Shown: in pieces, positions 6,634 through 12,906 of the stretch
Position numbering within the stretch: the stretch's first letter is position 1
Layout: each line of letters starts with the position of its first letter
Origin: Lutispora sp.
Lineage (GTDB): Bacteria > Bacillota > Clostridia > Lutisporales > Lutisporaceae
NCBI GenBank assembly: GCA_030834765.1
Contig: JAUQXG010000269.1
Location: 1 to 12,906 of the forward strand
Length of the DNA stretch: 12,906 bases
Direction of reading: 5' to 3'
Translations under genes and position numbers: made by a program
Notes under the pieces: generated by a model
Database searches by the model: none
The model's input: the letters and a program-made list of their open reading frames with translations, nothing else
What the model was told of the DNA's origin: nothing

Positions 6634-6896
6634 CTTAATTGTAATTTCTCAATAATCGCACGATATCTTTCAATATCTTTTGATTTTAAATAATTAAGTA
6701 ATCCCCTTCTCTGTCCAACCATCTTTAAAAGACCTCTTCTAGAGTGGTGATCTTTCTTATTCACTTTTAGATGTTCGTTTAAATTGTTTATTCTTTCTGT
6801 AAGAATAGCAATTTGAACTTCTGAAGATCCAGTATCTCCCTCTTTAGCTTGATACTTGATAATAATATCATGTTTCACTTCTTTTGTTATTGACAT
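6627..6896 (-). CDS. rpsO: 30S ribosomal protein S15
   Basis: Primary binder of 16S rRNA in the central domain; helps organise the platform of the small subunit and contacts 23S rRNA at an intersubunit bridge. The 89-residue product has the usual family length and order: [12 protein letters not shown], then [17 protein letters not shown] (about 20-36), then the rRNA-binding run [21 protein letters not shown] (about 50-70, mid-protein), ending at KLQLRK. The ATG at 6896 is chosen because AGGAGG lies 8 nt upstream. A GTG three codons earlier overlaps the Shine-Dalgarno and is rejected. It has its own promoter and a leader of about 80 nt, and is followed at once by a terminator. rpsO next to pnp is a conserved bacterial arrangement. 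Confidence 0.98.
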   Translation of the reverse strand: MSITKEVKHDIIIKYQAKEGDTGSSEVQIAILTERINNLNEHLKVNKKDHHSRRGLLKMVGQRRGLLNYLKSKDIERYRAIIEKLQLRK

Positions 6897-6977
6897 AAAC
6901 TTCACCTCCTATTAATAAACCATAAACTAAGCACTCCGTCGGTGAATCAGAACACCTGGCAAATGGTAACTTCAACA
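6897..6977 (-). promoter_or_regulatory. rpsO 5' leader with GGUG/CACC alternative pairing
   Basis: The predicted leader runs from about 6977 to the ATG. It contains a small hairpin GGTG-8 nt-CACC (6956-6941). The same CACC (6944-6941) can instead pair with GGTG inside the Shine-Dalgarno AGGAGGTG (6910-6903). A weak outer helix ACCAT/ATGGT (6967-6963 with 6923-6919) could enclose the hairpin. S15 represses its own translation through diverse leader structures in several bacteria. A regulatory role here is inference. Confidence 0.4.
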
Positions 6978-6983
6978 AACTTG

Positions 6984-7012
6984 ATTTTATCATATGTTAT
7001 TAGTTGTGTAAA
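6984..7012 (-). promoter_or_regulatory. Sigma-A promoter of rpsO
   Basis: On the minus strand, TTTACA (7012-7007, five of six bases) is followed by a 17-bp spacer and TAAAAT (6989-6984, five of six). TGA directly before the -10 makes it an extended -10 element. It begins 11 bases after the ribF stop codon, so rpsO is both downstream of the infB operon and independently driven. Confidence 0.75.
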
Positions 7013-7022
7013 GTAAATTTTA

Positions 7023-7937
7023 TTATTTATAGTTCAATCTCATTTTTATATCAGTATTAATTTGATTTACCAAATCTTCAGTGCTTGGGAAGGTCTTTTC
7101 ATCTCTTATTCTCTTTGAAAAAAATATTTCTATATTTGAACCATAAATATCTTCATTGAAATCTAACAAATGAGTCTCCATATTTAAGGAGTCTCCCTTA
7201 AAGGTTGGATTCATACCAATATTAGTTAAACTTTTGTATACCTTTCCATTGATAAAAGAGGTTGTAAAATATACACCATTTCTAGGAATGATAAAACTTC
7301 TGTTTATGCTGATATTAGCTGTTCTTACACCAATCTTTTTCCCAATTTGCTTTCCATATATAATATTACCTGTAATAGAATAATCTCTTCCAAGAAAATC
7401 TTTTACTTCTTCAACCTGTCCACCAATTATCAAATTTCTAATAAGGCTGCTTGAAACGATATTTTCATTTATTAGTATGGGAGCAAAAACATCTACTCCA
7501 AATCCATACTTATGTCCAAGTTCAACTAATTTATCTGAGTTTCCCAGGGATTTATATCCAAAATGATAATTATATCCTACAAATAAATGTTTTACTTTAA
7601 ATATTCCAACCAAAATGTCTTTTATAAAATCTTCAGGAGTCATAGTTGATATATTAGCAAAATTCTCTAAATATAAGAAATCTAAATCTAAATTTCGAAG
7701 AATATCAATTCTTTTCTCGTTATTTGTAATCAATGGCGTTACATTATTAGGGTCTAATACAGTTTTAGGATGAACATTAAAAGTATAAACTAAACTTCTT
7801 GCATGAAGCTCTTTTGATTTTTTTATCATACTATTAATTATTTGCTGATGACCTAAATGAACCCCATCAAAGCTTCCTAATGCGGCACAATATGGTATAT
7901 GATTATTTACATCTTCGTATTTATCTAAAACATACAT
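7023..7937 (-). CDS. ribF: Bifunctional riboflavin kinase / FMN adenylyltransferase
   Basis: Makes FMN from riboflavin and ATP, then FAD from FMN and ATP. The N-terminal FMN adenylyltransferase domain is marked by GSFDGVHLGH (21-30), TFNVHP, GYNYHFG (about 121-127) and SSSLIR (162-167). The C-terminal riboflavin kinase domain has GNIIYGKQIGKKIGVRTANI, NIGMNPTF and METHLLDF (253-260), with the likely catalytic base Glu254. The kinase signature is normally PTAN; here Pro is replaced by Arg205 (codon AGA), while the Thr and Asn that bind Mg-ATP remain. 304 residues is normal. The ATG at 7937 has GAGGAG 7 nt upstream. Gap to truB is 36 bases; no terminator hairpin is visible after the stop, so read-through to rpsO is possible. 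Confidence 0.96.
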   Translation of the reverse strand: MYVLDKYEDVNNHIPYCAALGSFDGVHLGHQQIINSMIKKSKELHARSLVYTFNVHPKTVLDPNNVTPLITNNEKRIDILRNLDLDFLYLENFANISTMTPEDFIKDILVGIFKVKHLFVGYNYHFGYKSLGNSDKLVELGHKYGFGVDVFAPILINENIVSSSLIRNLIIGGQVEEVKDFLGRDYSITGNIIYGKQIGKKIGVRTANISINRSFIIPRNGVYFTTSFINGKVYKSLTNIGMNPTFKGDSLNMETHLLDFNEDIYGSNIEIFFSKRIRDEKTFPSTEDLVNQINTDIKMRLNYK

Positions 7938-7973
7938 TGTTTATCTCCTCACAAAATAAAGCAAGTGCAAAAA

Positions 7974-8891
7974 CTAAATAAATATATTATTAATCTTTAC
8001 AAATTTTCTTTGCCCCTGAAAATCATATTGTATATTTCCAATTCCCAAAAACTCATCAGAATTATAGATCTTTATATTAGTAGATTCCACATGAGAGTTA
8101 AGTACTTCAGGATTCAACATCCCTTGTTCATAAACATGGTTACCATTCAAAACTGAAATCCTAGCAGAATTCTTTAAGTCAATTCTAATATAGTCATCAA
8201 ACAACCCTTCAATAGTTTTAAAAACTCCTTCTACTTGACCCGTCTCAGCCAATTTACTTATTTCTTCTAATGTATGGCTATCTTCAATATAAAATGGTGT
8301 AGACTCTGTTCTTATTAATTGTGACATGCATCCGCCTACACCCATTTCAATTCCAATGTCATGGCATAATGATCTAATGTAAGTACCCTTTGAGCATAGG
8401 ACATCAATCATTATTTCATCATGGTGAACAATATCTAAAATCTTTATATCAAAGATCTCTACTTCTCTTTCTGAAACTTCTACTGTTTCATGATTGCGTG
8501 CATACTCATATAGTTTCTTACCTTTCACTTTGATGGCAGAATAAATAGGTGGCTTTTGCTTTATATTGCCTATAAACATTAGCAGTGCATTTTTTAGTTT
8601 ATCCATATCTAACCTGTCAACTTGCTTCTGTTCCAAAATAGTTCCATATATATCATAGGTATCTGTTACTATCCCAAATTTAATATTTGCTATATACCGC
8701 TTTCTTTTTTCCGTGATGTATTGAACCGCTTTTGTTGCCTTTCCAACACATACAGGCAGTACTCCAGCAGCTTCAGGATCTAATGTTCCTGTATGGCCTA
8801 CTTTTTTCATTTTCAAAGTCCTTCTAACAAAATAAATAACATCATGAGAAGTCATCCCTGGTGGTTTCAGTACATTAATTATTCCATTCAA
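7974..8891 (-). CDS. truB: tRNA pseudouridine(55) synthase
   Basis: Converts U55 in the T-arm of tRNAs to pseudouridine. The catalytic block KKVGHTGTLDPEAAGVLPV contains the nucleophilic Asp (residue 38 in the form given). KPPGMTSHD near the N-terminus, KGTYIRSLCHDIG mid-protein and the PUA-like C-terminal region also fit the family. The frame is open to a GTG at 8903 (309 aa), but GAGGTG ends at that codon and so cannot serve it. The TTG at 8891 gives MNGIINVLKPPGMTSHD, which fits the usual TruB start (M-x-G), with GAGGTG 9 nt upstream, so it is preferred with moderate certainty. The gene almost abuts the nrnA stop, suggesting coupled translation. Confidence 0.96.
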   Translation of the reverse strand: MNGIINVLKPPGMTSHDVIYFVRRTLKMKKVGHTGTLDPEAAGVLPVCVGKATKAVQYITEKRKRYIANIKFGIVTDTYDIYGTILEQKQVDRLDMDKLKNALLMFIGNIKQKPPIYSAIKVKGKKLYEYARNHETVEVSEREVEIFDIKILDIVHHDEIMIDVLCSKGTYIRSLCHDIGIEMGVGGCMSQLIRTESTPFYIEDSHTLEEISKLAETGQVEGVFKTIEGLFDDYIRIDLKNSARISVLNGNHVYEQGMLNPEVLNSHVESTNIKIYNSDEFLGIGNIQYDFQGQRKFVKINNIFI

Positions 8892-8904
8892 ATCCCTCGC
8901 CACC

Positions 8905-9855
8905 TCAAATCACTTTTTCAATTTCTTCAATGATCATCTCTTCAACTTTCTTCATTTCATTCCTTATAGTACATCCTGAGGCCCTCATGTGGCCTCCTCC
9001 ACCGAAAATTTGAGCAAGTTTTGAAACATCTACATAATCCTTTGATCTAAAACCCACTTTAATCAAATCATAATCTATTTCTTTTAAAAATACTGCCACC
9101 TCAACGCCGTCGATATCTCTTGCTATATTGATAATTCCTTCTGAGTCCTCGTCTTTCCCTAGTGCATCATCTATTTGTTTTTTTGTTAGCTTGACTATGG
9201 AGACTTTATCCCTAAAAATAAATTGTAAAGACTTTAATGCTTCACCAATTAAGGCTATCTTTTGTTTGGAATTATTTTGGTATATTGATCTATATATTTT
9301 TTGTACATTAATTCCATATTGCAATAAATCGCTGACTACTTTATGTGTGGCTGATGATGTATTACTGTATTGAAAATGACCTGTATCAGTTGAAATGGCA
9401 ACATAAATACACTCAGCGATACTTTTATCTATCTCTACACCTAATTCACAGATCACCTTATATACTATTTCTCCAGTAGCTGCTGCATTCTTATCAATCA
9501 AATTTACTGTGCCAAAAGAAGTATTACTTACATGATGATCTATATTAATTATGGTTTTATTGAAGATATATTTGCTGCTTTCACCTAGTCTTTCCATGTC
9601 TCCGCAGTCCAAAGCTATGATAAGATCGTAGTCATATAAATTATTGGGCTTCTCTATGTCTAAAGCGCCAGTTAAAAATTTATATATTTCAGGAATTTGG
9701 TCATCTAAAATAAAAGTAGCTTTTTTCCCAAGCTTATTTAGAGCCATAGACATGGCGAGACCTGAGCCAATATTATCTCCATCCGGCATGATATGTGACA
9801 ATATTGCAATTTTACTACTCTCTTTTATTAAGTTTACAATCTTGGGATATATCAA
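8905..9855 (-). CDS. nrnA: DHH-family nanoRNase / pAp phosphatase
   Basis: A member of the NrnA/RecJ-like DHH phosphoesterases, which degrade 2-5 nt RNA fragments and dephosphorylate 3'-phosphoadenosine 5'-phosphate using manganese. DHH-domain motifs are SHIMPDGDNIGSG (20-32), LDCGD (82-86), NIDHHVSNT (104-112, with DHH at 106-108) and STDTG (155-159). The DHHA1 substrate-binding motif GGGGHMRASG is at 275-284. 316 residues matches NrnA. Its start is TTG at 9855, overlapping the rbfA TGA, with AAGGAG 7 nt upstream. In this operon it lies between rbfA and truB, a placement common in Clostridia and different from B. subtilis. Related family members hydrolyse cyclic dinucleotide products such as pApA, so that activity cannot be excluded. 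Confidence 0.94.
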   Translation of the reverse strand: MIYPKIVNLIKESSKIAILSHIMPDGDNIGSGLAMSMALNKLGKKATFILDDQIPEIYKFLTGALDIEKPNNLYDYDLIIALDCGDMERLGESSKYIFNKTIINIDHHVSNTSFGTVNLIDKNAAATGEIVYKVICELGVEIDKSIAECIYVAISTDTGHFQYSNTSSATHKVVSDLLQYGINVQKIYRSIYQNNSKQKIALIGEALKSLQFIFRDKVSIVKLTKKQIDDALGKDEDSEGIINIARDIDGVEVAVFLKEIDYDLIKVGFRSKDYVDVSKLAQIFGGGGHMRASGCTIRNEMKKVEEMIIEEIEKVI

Positions 9856-10217
9856 TGACTTTCTCCTTCTTCCTTACGCTTAATTTCATTCAGTATTTTT
9901 GAAATATTAGCTCCATGCTCTATAGATTTATCTATTTCAAAAACAAGCTGTGGTGTATATCTCAAATTTAATCTTTCACTAAGCTCTTTTCTTATAAAAC
10001 CTGCTGCACTCTTAAGACCCTTATAAGTTTCTTCTTTTTCGCTTTCATCACCTAAAATGCTTATATATATTTTAGCAAATTTTAAATCTGGTGTTGTATG
10101 CACAAGAACCACGCTGCATAAAGCAGCGACTCTTGGGTCTTTTAATTCATTTCGTATAATATCACTGACTTCTTTTTTTATTTCTTCCGAAATCCTATCT
10201 AATCTATATTTCGCCAT
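9852..10217 (-). CDS. rbfA: 30S ribosome-binding factor RbfA
   Basis: Late-stage assembly factor that binds the immature 30S subunit near the 5' end of 16S rRNA and supports its processing. The 121-residue product shows the family order: RLDRISEEIKKEVSDIIRNELKDPRV (5-30), KFAKIYISILGDE (46-58), the KH-type helix-kink AAGFIRKELSERLNLRYTP (71-89) and LVFEID (91-96). The ATG at 10217 has AAGGTG about 5 nt upstream and the gap to infB is 17 bases. The stop codon overlaps the TTG start of nrnA, so translational coupling is likely. Confidence 0.96.
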   Translation of the reverse strand: MAKYRLDRISEEIKKEVSDIIRNELKDPRVAALCSVVLVHTTPDLKFAKIYISILGDESEKEETYKGLKSAAGFIRKELSERLNLRYTPQLVFEIDKSIEHGANISKILNEIKRKEEGESH

Positions 10218-10234
10218 AATTACACCTTCCTAAA

Positions 10235-12409
10235 TTATTTTCTAGGAACTGCTTCTATTGTATAAGATTCTATAATATCGCCTTCTTGGATATCATTAAA
10301 TCTTTCAATGTTTAAGCCACACTCAAAGCCTGTGTTAACCTCTTTTGCATCATCTTTAAACCTCTTTAAAGAAGCAAGCTTCCCCTCGTGAATAACAATG
10401 CCGTCTCTGATTATTCTAATATCATTGTTTCTATTGATTTTACCATCTGTTACATAGCACCCAGCAATTGTACCTACACTTGAAACTTTAAACACGGCTC
10501 TTACTTCCACATGTCCTTGTACAACCTCTTTATATTCAGGTTCAAGCATTCCCTTCATTGCTGCTTCAATATCTTCTATGGCATTGTATATTACTCTATA
10601 TAACCTTATATCTACCTTGCTCTTCTCTGCTAACGCAATCGTTGCAGGTTGTGGTCTTACATTAAATCCTATAATGATTGCATTTGATGCGGCTGCCAGC
10701 ATGATATCAGTATCTGTTATTGCACCGACTCCACCATGAATAGGATTTACTTTAACTTCAATTCCACTTAGCTTCAGCAAAGATTGCTTAAGTGCCTCTG
10801 CCGAGCCTTGCACATCAGCTTTTATAATAACGTTTAATTCTTTAACTTTGCCTTCCTGTATCTGATTGAAAAGCTGATCAAGTGAAACTGGCTGAGCCAC
10901 ATGCACTTGTTCTTGCTTATGCTTATCTTTTCGATTTTCAGCAACTGTCTTTGCAATCTTTTCATCATCTACTACATTAAATATATCTCCTGCATCAGGT
11001 ACTTCTGATAAACCTAAAATTTCAATAGGAGTTGATGGTCCTGCCTTTTTTAATTTTTTGCCCTTATCATCAATCATGGCTCTGATTTTACCGTAAGTAG
11101 ACCCTACTACAAAACAATCACCAATATTTAATGTGCCTTTTTGTACTAAAATTGTTGCAACTGGACCTCTACCCTTATCAAGCTTTGCTTCTATTACTGT
11201 CCCGATCGCTTTTTTATTTGGGTTTGCCTTAAGCTCCTGCATCTCTGATACTAATAATATCATTTCAAGTAAGTTATCAATTCCTAATTGCTTTTTAGCA
11301 GAAACTTCTACACATATCGTATCCCCGCCCCAATCTTCAGAAAGCAATCCATATTCAGTAAGCTCTTGTTTTACTCTATCAGGGTTTGCTCCAGGTTTGT
11401 CAATTTTATTAATAGCAACTATGATAGAAACATGAGCAGCTTTCGCATGATTGATTGCCTCTACAGTTTGTGGCATTACGCCATCATCAGCAGCTACTAC
11501 TAAAATAGCTATATCTGTGACTTTTGCACCTCTTGCTCTCATGGCTGTGAAAGCCTCATGTCCTGGTGTATCTAAGAAAGTTATTTTTTTACCTTCAATA
11601 TTTACTGTATAAGCACCTATATGTTGTGTAATTCCACCTGCTTCTGTGGCAATTATATTTGTTTGTCTTATGGCATCTAGCAAAGAGGTCTTTCCATGGT
11701 CAACATGACCCATAATCGTTACTACAGGAGGACGGGATATAATATCTTCTTCCTTGTCATCTTCTTCCTTAAGTAGTATGATTTCATCATCCTTATGAAT
11801 CAGTTTTTCAGTTACATATCCATATTCTCCAGATATAATGGTTGCTGTATCAAAATCTAACTCTTGATTGATAGTAGACATGATGCCAAGCAAAAGAAGC
11901 TTCTTGATTATTTCTGTGGCTGGCTTACCAAGTCTTTCGGACAGCTCCTTAACTGAAATGGATTTTCCAATCTTTACAGGTTTTTTAGGAGTGTGGATTT
12001 CTTCTTTCTTATTATCTCTTTTATAGAATGAGTCTCTTCCTCTATACGGTTGCCTAAAAGGTCTTCCCATAGGAGGTTTCTTACCAATTTTTTCAACTTT
12101 AGCTGTGGCATTCTTATTTGTTTTAACTACGATTGCCTCATTTTCAATGTCCTCATCCACCGCTTTATTGCCAGAATTGTTATTGCTAACAGCTTTTATT
12201 GTGTCGTTCGGTTTTGTAACAGCATTGCTACTATTTTCAGTCTTCGCCTTTTCTTTATCAAATAATTCTTTAATAATCTTTACCTCATCATTCTCTAGCG
12301 TGCTCATATGATTGTGCACATCCATTTTTAAATTTGTTGCAGCAGTGATAAGTTCTTTGCTTGAAAGTCCAATCTCTTTTGCTAATTCATATATTCTTAT
12401 TTTACTCAA
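10235..12409 (-). CDS. infB: Translation initiation factor IF-2
   Basis: GTPase that brings initiator fMet-tRNA to the 30S subunit and promotes subunit joining. In the 724-residue form: N-terminal IF2_N helix bundle starting [13 protein letters not shown]; a charged, low-complexity linker (about 55-135), with an RGR/KR-rich patch; a second IF2_N domain starting about 148 ([18 protein letters not shown]); G domain with GHVDHGKT (234-241), DTPGH (280-284), NKID (334-337) and SAK (370-372); then domains II-IV, including [14 protein letters not shown]. The length is close to B. subtilis IF-2. The frame opens at a GTG (12418), but that codon is part of the Shine-Dalgarno-like GGGGGTG. The TTG at 12409, 6 nt downstream, gives the typical N-terminus and is preferred. 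Confidence 0.98.
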   Translation of the reverse strand: MSKIRIYELAKEIGLSSKELITAATNLKMDVHNHMSTLENDEVKIIKELFDKEKAKTENSSNAVTKPNDTIKAVSNNNSGNKAVDEDIENEAIVVKTNKNATAKVEKIGKKPPMGRPFRQPYRGRDSFYKRDNKKEEIHTPKKPVKIGKSISVKELSERLGKPATEIIKKLLLLGIMSTINQELDFDTATIISGEYGYVTEKLIHKDDEIILLKEEDDKEEDIISRPPVVTIMGHVDHGKTSLLDAIRQTNIIATEAGGITQHIGAYTVNIEGKKITFLDTPGHEAFTAMRARGAKVTDIAILVVAADDGVMPQTVEAINHAKAAHVSIIVAINKIDKPGANPDRVKQELTEYGLLSEDWGGDTICVEVSAKKQLGIDNLLEMILLVSEMQELKANPNKKAIGTVIEAKLDKGRGPVATILVQKGTLNIGDCFVVGSTYGKIRAMIDDKGKKLKKAGPSTPIEILGLSEVPDAGDIFNVVDDEKIAKTVAENRKDKHKQEQVHVAQPVSLDQLFNQIQEGKVKELNVIIKADVQGSAEALKQSLLKLSGIEVKVNPIHGGVGAITDTDIMLAAASNAIIIGFNVRPQPATIALAEKSKVDIRLYRVIYNAIEDIEAAMKGMLEPEYKEVVQGHVEVRAVFKVSSVGTIAGCYVTDGKINRNNDIRIIRDGIVIHEGKLASLKRFKDDAKEVNTGFECGLNIERFNDIQEGDIIESYTIEAVPRK

Positions 12410-12434
12410 TAAATTCACCCCCAGGAAATTTGGT

Positions 12435-12749
12435 TCAATTCTTGCTTTCTATCAGCTTTAATATATTGGTCTTAAAGCCATCATCTGTTATTCCAATTAC
12501 CGCTCTATTTGATTTTCCAATATGCTTTCCAAGCGTATCCTTATCTCCAAAAAAGACATGTTGGATATTATAGTACTTACTGGCATTGACAAATCTTTTT
12601 ATTGAATTATCAGAAGCATCCTCTGCTATGATTAACAATTTTATTTTATTGTTTTTCATTTGATTTCTTATGCTATCTTCACCGCTAACAATTCTACCAG
12701 CTTTACAGGCAAGACCTATCATAGAAAAAACTTTATTGTCCATTATCAA
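12435..12749 (-). CDS. ylxQ: L7Ae/L30e-family ribosomal protein-like (YlxQ)
   Basis: A 104-residue member of the L7Ae family, which binds kink-turn RNA. Hallmarks are [15 protein letters not shown] (about 12-26), [15 protein letters not shown] (about 35-49) and the strand-helix [15 protein letters not shown] near the C-terminus. It always sits between ylxR and infB in Firmicutes and is called YlxQ or YbxF-like; its exact RNA target here is unknown. Two starts are possible: TTG at 12749, with GGAG 7 nt upstream, and ATG at 12743, 13 nt away. Spacing favours TTG. The start lies inside the ylxR 3' end (17-base overlap), so coupled translation is expected. Confidence 0.92.
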   Translation of the reverse strand: MIMDNKVFSMIGLACKAGRIVSGEDSIRNQMKNNKIKLLIIAEDASDNSIKRFVNASKYYNIQHVFFGDKDTLGKHIGKSNRAVIGITDDGFKTNILKLIESKN

Positions 12750-12906
12750 CTATTTTCTCCAATATAGTATTTATTATTGTCTCATCAATCTCAGTTTCTA
12801 AAGCGCTTTGAATGCGTTTTGCTTTAACCGCTTTATTGAAGCATTCTTGTTTTGAGCAAATGTAGCATCCTCTTCCATTTGCCTTTCCAGTGAAATCGAC
12901 ACTCAC
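12733..12906 (-). CDS. ylxR: YlxR (DUF448) RNA-binding protein, partial (5' end beyond window)
   Basis: The last 57 codons and a TAA stop (12735-12733) of a gene that enters from the right edge. The visible segment includes KANGRGCYICSKQECFNKA, the conserved second half of the YlxR/DUF448 fold (GRGxYxC and a downstream Cys). The N-terminal RxCxxCR motif is off the window. The C-terminal tail is acidic, then basic-free (ETEIDETIINTILEKI). YlxR is a small nucleic-acid-binding protein encoded between nusA and ylxQ; regulatory roles have been proposed in B. subtilis, including binding to the RNase P RNA. The stop lies within ylxQ, giving a 17-base overlap. Confidence 0.9.
   Translation of the reverse strand: MSVDFTGKANGRGCYICSKQECFNKAVKAKRIQSALETEIDETIINTILEKIVDNGQ

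Noticed and set aside
6897..6905. GTG start three codons upstream for rpsO
   Set aside because: The codon is part of the AGGAGGTG Shine-Dalgarno; the ATG at 6896 gives the canonical MSITKE start and normal length.
1..12906. Mobile elements, CRISPR arrays, toxin-antitoxin or defence genes
   Set aside because: No direct repeat arrays, transposase or integrase motifs, or unexplained gene-sized gaps were found; the largest intergenic gap is about 164 bases (6463-6626) and is accounted for by a terminator, promoter and leader.

Overview
This window is the conserved nusA-infB / rpsO-pnp / dpaAB chromosomal neighbourhood of an endospore-forming, low-GC Gram-positive bacterium, most likely a member of the Clostridia. 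That assignment is inferred from three things: AT-rich sequence with strong AGGAGG-type ribosome binding sites, frequent TTG starts, and sporulation genes (a YlxY-type deacetylase-like protein, a YmxH-type PRC-barrel protein and dipicolinate synthase) directly behind the translation and RNA-decay genes. The gene order closely follows Bacillus subtilis ylxR-ylxQ-infB-rbfA-truB-ribF-rpsO-pnpA-ylxY-mlpA-ymxH-spoVFA-spoVFB. The main differences are a DHH phosphoesterase (nrnA) between rbfA and truB and a dUTPase (dut) between the M16 peptidase and ymxH. All genes lie on the minus strand, so the window reads right to left. I see no convincing plus-strand gene, tRNA, rRNA, CRISPR array or mobile element.

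Right part (12906 to 7023), a tightly packed translation-factor operon: the 3' part of ylxR, the L7Ae-like ylxQ, infB, rbfA, nrnA, truB and ribF. Most junctions overlap or are under 40 bases. The products act in ribosome assembly and initiation (YlxR, YlxQ, IF-2, RbfA), nanoRNA decay (NrnA), tRNA pseudouridine-55 formation (TruB) and FMN/FAD synthesis (RibF).

Middle (7012 to 4263): rpsO has its own good sigma-A promoter, a leader of about 80 nt and a terminator-like hairpin. pnp then has its own extended -10 promoter and a leader hairpin. An unusual pair of hairpins sits at the pnp/ylxY junction.

Left part (4262 to 1): a membrane-anchored polysaccharide-deacetylase-like protein with a degenerate metal motif, an M16 zinc protease, dUTPase and YmxH. 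After a perfect 54-bp terminator palindrome, dpaA and dpaB (cut by the window edge) form a separate unit behind a sequence that matches the sigma-K promoter consensus. DpaA and DpaB make dipicolinic acid in the mother cell late in sporulation.

No undescribed multi-gene system is evident; the window is mostly core genome. The items worth a second look are regulatory: the sigma-K-like dpaAB promoter, the rpsO and pnp leaders, the pnp-ylxY hairpin switch candidate, and the high number of TTG starts that ribosome-binding-site spacing points to. One active-site substitution in RibF is also worth checking.
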